A program made the position numbers and the translations under genes. Of a stretch of 64,000 nucleotides of DNA, positions 58,479-64,000 are shown in pieces (position 1 is the stretch's first letter; every line of letters starts with the position of its first letter). Location of the stretch: positions 1 through 64,000 of the forward strand of contig NZ_JAAGWG010000023.1 of NCBI RefSeq assembly GCF_010682065.1. Reading direction: 5' to 3'. The DNA comes from Blastococcus saxobsidens (GTDB lineage Bacteria; Actinomycetota; Actinomycetes; Mycobacteriales; Geodermatophilaceae). The notes below the pieces were generated by a model that saw only the letters and a program-made list of their open reading frames with translations, searched no databases and was not told where the DNA came from.

Positions 58479-60325
58479 GCCTTCCTCGACGGCTTCCACG
58501 CAGCCTCGCCGCACACCCCGACGAGTCCCTCGCCGGGTACCTGCTGAACCTGTGCCACCGGCTCGGCATGACTCCCAACGAACTCGCTGTCCGCACGGGA
58601 CTCGAATCGAAGACGCGCAACGAGATCGACACCGGGTACGCCGTCACCCTCCCTGACGGACCTCAGGAAGCGTTCGCGACCGCGACCGGGCTGGCCCTCG
58701 ACGAGGTCACCCGCCTCACCCTCGGTCGCTATGACGGGCACCTCTTCGACTCGACCGCCCCAGCGCGGGCCGCCCGGACCGTGCACGGCGCCCTCTGGGT
58801 AGCGCCACCGCTAACCCGCTACTGCCCGCAGTGCCTCGCCGACACCCCCGACGAGAACCCCGACCGCACCACCTGGGCCGTCTCTTGGCAGACACCCTGG
58901 GCGGTCGCCTGCACCCGCCATGCAGTCCTGCTCCCGCACGCCTGTCCGGCCTGCAACACCTCAGTCGGCAACTCCGGCGTGCGCGGGGTGACCCTCATTC
59001 CCCGCGTCAGCCAGCCGGTGGCCCACCCCGCCGCCTGCCGCGCGACCGTCGGCTCGGCTCAGACGCTCTGTGGCGCCCGCTTGGACCACGCTGAAGCCCT
59101 CGACGCGCCCCCGCCCGTCTTGGCGCTCCAGGAGCGGCTCAACGCCATTCTCGATGGCCGCGCAGAGAACCTGACCTCGCTCGGCGTGCCCGTCAGCGCC
59201 GACCAGTACCTACGGGACCTCCGCGTCCTGGCCGTTCTGCTGCAACTGGCCAACGAGCCCAGCGTCCTGGCCATGCTGCCCCGCACTCTGACCGATCCGG
59301 CCGTGGACTACCTCGCCGAGCGCCACGCGCGACGCTTGCACCGCAGCAAGCGCGACCGCAGCGACCGCACCTGGACTCATCCGCCCGTCGACAGCCGCGT
59401 CACCGCCACCCTGCTGGTCACCGCCGCCCGGCTCCTCGACGAGGACTCCCCGTCCGACCAACTCCACGGTCTCGTCGCCTCAACCATCCGCAACGAACGC
59501 CTGCTGTGGGCGCGCATCCGTTCTACGAGCGAACCGTCAGTCGGGCTCGGTCGCTACTTCCAGCCGGGACGCACTGGCGTCACCACTACGGCTCGACTTC
59601 GCAGCGCCGCCGCCGACCGCACCTACCGCATCACCAGTGACCACTTGCCCGCCTTTCTCGACGACGCCACCTACCGTCGGGTCTTCCCGATGATCACGCC
59701 GACCAACGAACGCAACGTCCGTCGCGCGGTGCCCATCGCGATCACTCGGCTGATCACTCGATGCAGCCTGGAAGAAGCGGCCGATCTCCTCGGCTATCCG
59801 CACTACAGCGCCGAAGCCGCCGTTGTCCGCACCGGACGCGCCCTCGGCAACGGTCGCCGCACCGACTGGTTCCACGACACAGTCGCCGACCTCGCCAACG
59901 CGCTCGACAGCCACCACCCGGTCAACCACGGGCACCGCCGCCGCCACTTCACCGGCGACTGGACGATCCCCGAAGAGGACTGGCACGGCCTCCAGCAGGC
60001 GCTCCTCGGTGCCAGGCTGGCCCGCAAAGACACGCCCTGGGCGGAGCGGCGTCCCGCCTACGACGCCTGGATCTGGAGCCTGGTGACCGGCGGCGACCCC
60101 GCCGTAGCCCCGATGGTGCGGACCCAGTCCGACAGCGGACGCACCTGCACCGGCGGTGTCATGGCCGTCCTCAGCACCCTCACTCGCCGCTGCACCGACG
60201 AGCACGTCTCGATCGTGGCCGAGTACGCCGCCCGGCTGACCGCACTCATCGACAGCAGCGCTGACCTCGCCAACCCGTCCGACGGGCAGCCGTCCTTGGA
60301 GCCTTCACGTTCGAACGCTGCCTGA
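58475..60325 (+). CDS. tniQ: TniQ/TnsD-like target-site selector
   Basis: TniQ/TnsD proteins recognise the insertion site and recruit TnsC. The 616-residue protein begins PRRLPRSLAAHPDESLAGYLLNLCHRLGM, and has a TniQ zinc finger with CPQC (117-120), C146-x2-H149 and CPAC (157-160). A long C-terminal region follows with helix-turn-helix-like stretches (SLEEAADLLGYPHYSAEAAVVRTG). Its length is nearer TnsD (sequence-specific) than to the short TniQ of CRISPR-linked elements. It very probably recognises the 3' end of the sigma gene where this element lies. Confidence 0.92.
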   Translation: MSLPRRLPRSLAAHPDESLAGYLLNLCHRLGMTPNELAVRTGLESKTRNEIDTGYAVTLPDGPQEAFATATGLALDEVTRLTLGRYDGHLFDSTAPARAARTVHGALWVAPPLTRYCPQCLADTPDENPDRTTWAVSWQTPWAVACTRHAVLLPHACPACNTSVGNSGVRGVTLIPRVSQPVAHPAACRATVGSAQTLCGARLDHAEALDAPPPVLALQERLNAILDGRAENLTSLGVPVSADQYLRDLRVLAVLLQLANEPSVLAMLPRTLTDPAVDYLAERHARRLHRSKRDRSDRTWTHPPVDSRVTATLLVTAARLLDEDSPSDQLHGLVASTIRNERLLWARIRSTSEPSVGLGRYFQPGRTGVTTTARLRSAAADRTYRITSDHLPAFLDDATYRRVFPMITPTNERNVRRAVPIAITRLITRCSLEEAADLLGYPHYSAEAAVVRTGRALGNGRRTDWFHDTVADLANALDSHHPVNHGHRRRHFTGDWTIPEEDWHGLQQALLGARLARKDTPWAERRPAYDAWIWSLVTGGDPAVAPMVRTQSDSGRTCTGGVMAVLSTLTRRCTDEHVSIVAEYAARLTALIDSSADLANPSDGQPSLEPSRSNAA

Positions 60326-60375
60326 AGCCTGACGGTCACCTGAACGTCGGCTCGCTGGGCCAGGAACCGGCAGGG

Positions 60376-61524
60376 TCAACTCCAAGGGCCGCGCGAGGTC
60401 GTGGTGGCGCGGAGGGCCTGAAGGAGTCGGACTGCGAGTTCTTCGGCGACGGCGGAAAGTCCGTCGGTGAGGCTGGCGCGGGCGACCTGGTCTACCGGCT
60501 CAGCACGGGCGGCCTTGTCACCACCGTGCGCCGCCATGTGTCCGCTGGTCCGGTTCCCGACCAGGCTCGGGTCGCCTTCCGCGACGCGATCGATGGGGTC
60601 GAGGGCAGCGGCCAGCGCGACGTGTTCGGTGACGGGCAGATGAGGAGCGAGGATGCGGAGCAGGACGCTGATCCGCTGTTCGAGGTCAGCCTGGTCGATT
60701 AGGGCGCCCATGACGTCGGTCGGGAGCGCCTGGAAGATCATCGCTCCCCCGTCCCGTCCGACTGCCAGCCCGGAGTACGGGTCGTTCTGGCGGTCGTTGA
60801 ATCGTCCGCCCCCCTGCCGGTCGTTGCGCCGGAGCGCCCACGCGGTGGTGCTGTCGTGGTCGATGGTCAGGGCGTCGGCCTGCCCGAAGAAGCCCATCTC
60901 GCGGCCCCGCACGGCCAGACGCTGGGCGAGTTCCGAGAGTTGAGAGACGGGGCGCAGCGGGCCAACCGACGTTGGCAGTGCGTGCACCTCCAGAACGGGC
61001 GCGTAGAGGCTCCGATCATCGAGTGAGTCCCGGTCGCGTCGCCAGACAGCCTCGACGGGCTGGGAGAGCGGGAGGTAGGTGAGCGGCGCGGGCGGGACGC
61101 TCAGGTTCCGCAAGGCCGTAGCGACCGCGACACCGAGCGCCTTCTCGTCGGTGAACTCCGCCCAGAACCGGCCCTGCTGGTAGTTCCCGAGCCGACGGAT
61201 GAAGTCCTCTTGGGCAGGCTCGTGGTCAACGCCCGCCTTCTTGAAGACCAAGATCGGGATGCCGCGCTGTTGGGCGACGTTGAACTCCTCCGCCGTTGCG
61301 GACACTCCCGAGTCCTCCATCTCGTCCCCGTAATGGGGGCCGAGCAGCAGTACGTAGACCTCTGCCTGATTCACGCCCTCCAGGCACGCCCCCCGACTGG
61401 TCGCGTTGCGTGCCCCGAAGTCCTCGAAGCGCGACGGCTCATGGCCAATCGCACGGATGAGGTCGGGAAGGTAGTCGCGTTCGGCTGCCAGGCCACGACG
61501 GACTGACGAGATGAAGACCCTCAT
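60376..61524 (-). CDS. DUF4062 domain protein, possible defence effector
   Basis: The 382-residue protein begins RVFISSVRRGLAAERDYLPDLIRAIGHEPSRFEDFGAR and YVLLLGPHYGDE, the DUF4062 pattern, a TIR/flavodoxin-like alpha-beta domain often N-terminal in signalling or defence proteins. It is followed by EFNVAQQRGIPILVFKK. The C-terminal 230 residues match nothing I recognise. The preceding gene ends 3 bp upstream. Found at the cargo end of a transposon, it may be an anti-phage effector or sensor; no evidence of catalysis is seen. Confidence 0.78.
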   Translation of the reverse strand: MRVFISSVRRGLAAERDYLPDLIRAIGHEPSRFEDFGARNATSRGACLEGVNQAEVYVLLLGPHYGDEMEDSGVSATAEEFNVAQQRGIPILVFKKAGVDHEPAQEDFIRRLGNYQQGRFWAEFTDEKALGVAVATALRNLSVPPAPLTYLPLSQPVEAVWRRDRDSLDDRSLYAPVLEVHALPTSVGPLRPVSQLSELAQRLAVRGREMGFFGQADALTIDHDSTTAWALRRNDRQGGGRFNDRQNDPYSGLAVGRDGGAMIFQALPTDVMGALIDQADLEQRISVLLRILAPHLPVTEHVALAAALDPIDRVAEGDPSLVGNRTSGHMAAHGGDKAARAEPVDQVARASLTDGLSAVAEELAVRLLQALRATTTSRGPWS

Positions 61525-61527
61525 GGT

Positions 61528-61821
61528 TTACCTGTCCCCGCAGAACAGGACGACGACACCCTGTCGCCGCCACTCCGGCATGTTCGAGGACAGCGCCTCT
61601 TCAATCTCGCGGCTCAGGCGGTCACCACCGATCTTCCACAGGCAGCCGCACTCTTCGCACAGGATGTCGCCGGAACCGTCCTTACGCACGCCACCGTGGT
61701 TGTCGTGATCGCAACGAAGGAACTCCGGCACCCCGCGTCGTGCCGGGACGCAGATGCTGATGGACGATCGACATCGTCGGCACTCCAACCGTGCCTTGAC
61801 CGCGTCCGACCTGCCTGCCAT
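61528..61821 (-). CDS. Small zinc-ribbon protein
   Basis: The 97-residue protein has CRRC (residues 14-17), a CDH, and CEECG, plausible zinc ligands, with a hydrophobic C terminus RRQGVVVLFCGDR. The ATG has AGGAGG 5 bp upstream, so expression looks real. It is the first gene of a pair with the DUF4062 gene, and its promoter must lie in the right transposon end. No function is recognised. Confidence 0.7.
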   Translation of the reverse strand: MAGRSDAVKARLECRRCRSSISICVPARRGVPEFLRCDHDNHGGVRKDGSGDILCEECGCLWKIGGDRLSREIEEALSSNMPEWRRQGVVVLFCGDR

Positions 61822-61916
61822 GCCGCCTCCTCACCGAACGGGACCTGGTAGGGACGCACGGTAGGGCGAGAGACTGACACTTCCTGGTGCTCGGCGAGCA
61901 CCGAGGAACAAGTATC

Positions 61917-62148
61917 TTGCCCAACTAAAGTGACGAGAAGCGCGAGTTTGCCCAACTAAGGTGACGAACTGGCCGGTTTGCCCAACTGAAGTGACGAACC
62001 TGCGTATTGCCCAACTAAAGTGACGAAGCGCGTCACTCAGCGTCGCATCCCCCGCTTGACCAGCACGTTCGCGTTGCCCAACTGAAGTGACGAACCGACG
62101 CTGTGCCCACGAAAAGTGACGATTGCTCAACTATCGTGACGAGTCACA
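61917..62148. repeat. Right transposon end with seven repeats (putative TnsB sites)
   Basis: Copies of TTGCCCAACTNAAGTGACGA, the reverse complement of the left repeats, lie at 61917-61936, 61948-61967, 61978-61997, 62007-62026, 62074-62093, 62103-62122 (diverged) and 62123-62142 (terminal). The last two abut. The array also contains the upstream region of the zinc-ribbon gene, so transposase binding might repress that operon. Confidence 0.9.
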
Positions 62149-62153
62149 TCGTC
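62149..62153. other. Right 5-bp target-site duplication
   Basis: TCGTC follows the right terminus ...GTCACA and matches 45475-45479. Bases 62152-62153 belong to the sigma gene's TGA stop codon, which stays intact. Confidence 0.9.
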
Positions 62154-62952
62154 ACGCGATGTCAGCCAGCTTTGTCCGCAGGTGCAGGACGGCCTTCGTG
62201 TGGAGCTGGCAGATGCGGCTCTCGGTCACCCCGAGGACGCGTCCGATGTCGGCGAGGGTGAGGCCCTCGAAGTAGTAGAGGGAGACGACGACCTTCTCCC
62301 GCTCGGGCAGCTGCTCGACGGCGCGGGCAAGCAGCTGCCGGGCCTCGCCGTGCTCGGCCATGGCCTGGGGGTCGAGCGCGCTGGTGTCCTGGAGCGTGTC
62401 ACCGAGGCGCGGGGAACCGCCGTCGTCGTCGGTGAGCAGCTCGTCCAGGGCGACGACGTTGACCAGGGACAGCTGGCCCAGGAACTTGCGGATGTCCTCG
62501 ACGTCCATGCCCATGACGTCGGCGACCTCTTCGTCGGTCGGCGTCCGGTGATACTTGGCCTCCAGCTCGGCGACGGTGCGCTCGAACGCCCGGGCCTTGA
62601 CCCGGACCGACCGCGGGATCCAGTCGGTGTTGCGCAGCTCGTCGATGATCGCGCCGCGGATGCGGGCCATCGCGTAGCTCTCGAACTTGACCTCGCGCGT
62701 GGGCTCGTACCGGGTGATCGCGTCGATGAGGCCGAAGGTGCCGTAGGAGATGAGGTCGGCCTGCTCCACGTGTGCGGGCAGGCCGCTGCCGACCCGGCCG
62801 GCGACGTACTTGACCAGCGGCGCGTAGTGCAGGATCAGCCGGTCGCGCAGCCCGGCGTCACGGCCCTCGACGTACCGGTGCCAGAGCTCGGCCAGCATGG
62901 CGTCGGTGTCCTCGCCGGACTCGTCGAGCCGGTGGATCGTTGCCTCAGACAC
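62152..62952 (-). CDS. whiG: WhiG/FliA-type RNA polymerase sigma factor
   Basis: This group-3 sigma factor of the FliA/WhiG branch has sigma region 2 ([46 protein letters not shown]), region 3 ([14 protein letters not shown]) and region 4 with [35 protein letters not shown]. In Streptomyces WhiG starts sporulation-specific transcription; no flagellar genes are seen here. The GTG at 62952 has GAGGAG 6 bp upstream (266 residues); a start at 63015 without a ribosome site would add 21. The transposon is inserted at its stop codon without altering the protein. Confidence 0.93.
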   Translation of the reverse strand: MSEATIHRLDESGEDTDAMLAELWHRYVEGRDAGLRDRLILHYAPLVKYVAGRVGSGLPAHVEQADLISYGTFGLIDAITRYEPTREVKFESYAMARIRGAIIDELRNTDWIPRSVRVKARAFERTVAELEAKYHRTPTDEEVADVMGMDVEDIRKFLGQLSLVNVVALDELLTDDDGGSPRLGDTLQDTSALDPQAMAEHGEARQLLARAVEQLPEREKVVVSLYYFEGLTLADIGRVLGVTESRICQLHTKAVLHLRTKLADIA

Positions 62953-63044
62953 GTCGCGCTCCTCGGTCGTGCTGCGGGTTCCCCGTCCGTGGTCCCGCGT
63001 GGTCATGACTGTCACTCGCCCGGATCGCCGCCCGGCCGCCCGCC

Positions 63045-63983
63045 TCAGGCACGGGGGTGCGCCTGGGCATGAACCGCACGGAGCCGTTCGACCGTCACGT
63101 GCGTGTAGATCTGCGTCGTCGCGAGGCTAGCGTGGCCGAGCAGCTCCTGTACGGAGCGCAGGTCCGCGCCGCCCTCGAGCACGTGGGTGGCCGCGGAGTG
63201 CCGGAGCCCGTGCGGGCCGATGTCCGGGGCGCCCGGCACGCGGGCCGTGGCGGCGTGCACGACGCGCCGCGCCTCGCGAGCGTCCAGCCGGCGGCCGCGG
63301 ATCCCCAGCAGCAGGGCCGGTCCGGAGTCCGGAATGGACAGGGCGGGACGCCCCCGGCTGAGCCAGGCGTCCAGCGCCCGCTCGGCGGGGATGCCGTAGG
63401 GGACGCTGCGCTCCTTGCTGCCCTTGCCGAGCACGCGCAGCAGGCGGCGGCCCCGGTCGACGTCGTCGACGTCCAGCCCGACGAGCTCGCTGACGCGGAT
63501 GCCCGAGGCGTACAGCAGCTCCAGCACGACGGCGTCGCGCAGACCGACAGGTTCCTCGGCTCCTGACGTCGATTCCACGACGTCGCGCGCCTGGGCCGGG
63601 GCGAGCACGTCGGGCAGGGTGCGACGGGGGCGCGGGCTCACCAGGCGCTGGCCGACGTCCTCGGGGAGGAGCTCGGCCCGGCGCAGCCACCCGGTGAAGC
63701 TGCGTGCGCCGGCGGCGTTGCGTGCCGTCGTGGAGCGGCTGTGCCCGCGGGTGCGGCCCTGCGCCAGCCAGCTGCGGAGCGTGGCCAGGTCGAGGTCGTG
63801 CGGCTGCTGGCCGCCGCGCCGGGCGAGGTGGTCGAGGAGCCGGACCGCGTCACTGACGTAGCCCCGCACGGTGTTGTCCGACAGGTCCCGCTGGGCGGTC
63901 AGGTGCTCCTCGTACCCGGCCAGGGCCTCGGCCAGGGCAGGCGGCAGCCCGGCACGGACCTCGGCGGTGCTCGGAGCGGACAC
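63045..63983 (-). CDS. xerC: Tyrosine recombinase XerC
   Basis: XerC resolves chromosome dimers with XerD at dif. The 312-residue protein has an N-terminal SAM-like domain and the catalytic set ASGIRVSEL (Arg), [10 protein letters not shown] (Lys), [27 protein letters not shown] (His-Arg-His) and TTQIYTHV (Tyr). It is 93 bp upstream of the chosen sigma start, the normal chromosomal order, so it belongs to the backbone and not to the transposon. Confidence 0.95.
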   Translation of the reverse strand: MSAPSTAEVRAGLPPALAEALAGYEEHLTAQRDLSDNTVRGYVSDAVRLLDHLARRGGQQPHDLDLATLRSWLAQGRTRGHSRSTTARNAAGARSFTGWLRRAELLPEDVGQRLVSPRPRRTLPDVLAPAQARDVVESTSGAEEPVGLRDAVVLELLYASGIRVSELVGLDVDDVDRGRRLLRVLGKGSKERSVPYGIPAERALDAWLSRGRPALSIPDSGPALLLGIRGRRLDAREARRVVHAATARVPGAPDIGPHGLRHSAATHVLEGGADLRSVQELLGHASLATTQIYTHVTVERLRAVHAQAHPRA

Positions 63984-64000
63984 GGGGGCACGGTCCGTCG

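Larger units (their letters stand above)
45480..62148. mobile_element. Tn7-like transposon inserted at the whiG-type sigma gene
   Basis: The 16,669-bp element has imperfect inverted termini. Left TGTGACCCATCACGTTAGTT and right (read inward) TGTGACTCGTCACGATAGTT differ at three positions. A perfect TCGTC duplication flanks it. Both ends carry multiple 20-bp repeats. The core is tnsA-tnsB-tnsC-tniQ on the plus strand; the cargo is Mod, Res, OLD, a zinc-finger-like protein, a DUF4062 protein and a zinc-ribbon protein, all on the minus strand. The right terminus lies directly behind the sigma gene: the duplication includes the last two bases of its TGA. All ORFs look intact, so it may be active. 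Removing it rejoins whiG to its native downstream sequence. Confidence 0.93.

Noticed and set aside
61917-62148. CRISPR array
   Set aside because: The repeats recur every 30 bp or so, but spacers are only about 10 bp, spacing is irregular, the same repeat is inverted at the opposite end of the element, and no cas gene is present. They are transposon end repeats.
63045-63983. XerC as the integrase of the island
   Set aside because: Sequence and position fit housekeeping XerC next to whiG, and it lies outside the target duplication. The island has its own Tns proteins.

Overview
The window is chromosomal DNA from a very GC-rich actinobacterium. The evidence is the base composition, frequent GTG starts with GGAGG-type ribosome sites, 4-bp GTGA/ATGA start-stop overlaps, a WhiG-type sigma factor next to xerC, the Rip1/dxr/ispG/DUF2631 block also found in mycobacteria, a MhuD-type haem monooxygenase and a LAxTG sortase-E substrate. 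The family Geodermatophilaceae (Blastococcus, Geodermatophilus, Modestobacter) is my best guess from gene style; it is inference only.

Layout. 1-5.6 kb: dapB, a VanZ-like protein, an M16 peptidase, pnp and rpsO. 5.8-14.9 kb: ribF, ilvE, a mhuD homologue, the nickel-pincer cofactor genes larB and larE with a GNAT between them, then truB, a MATE exporter, nrnA, a small acidic protein, rbfA and a DUF503 protein. 15-20.2 kb: infB, ylxR, nusA, rimP. 20.5-30.5 kb: a Tat lipoprotein and DUF4439 pair, a penicillin-binding protein, a GNAT, ispG, a LysR regulator with a divergent EamA exporter, rip (site-2 protease), dxr and DUF2631. 30.7-39.2 kb: a LAATG cell-wall protein with an LCP ligase, a VIT/CCC1 protein, rlmN, PPK2, an alpha/beta hydrolase, a TrmH-type methylase, DUF2332 and a DUF952-GNAT fusion. 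39.2-45.3 kb: cdsA, frr, pyrH, tsf, rpsB, an M23 peptidase and a methyltransferase. 62.2-64 kb: whiG-type sigma factor and xerC.

Between the methyltransferase and the sigma gene lies the main discovery: a complete Tn7-like transposon at 45480-62148 (16,669 bp). It has TGTGAC...GTCACA imperfect inverted termini, a perfect 5-bp target duplication (TCGTC), arrays of a 20-bp end repeat (five at the left, seven at the right, inverted), and an overlapping tnsA-tnsB / tnsC-tniQ gene set. It sits exactly at the stop codon of the whiG-type sigma gene, which resembles how TnsD directs Tn7 to the 3' end of glmS. The cargo is a three-gene operon (type III-like Mod methylase, Res-like helicase, OLD-type ATPase/TOPRIM protein), a small zinc-finger-like gene beside palindromic operator-like sites, and a DUF4062/zinc-ribbon pair next to the right end. 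The element is visibly less GC-rich than its flanks.

No rRNA, tRNA or CRISPR array was found. Two promoter-like sequences at the extreme left edge point out of the window.
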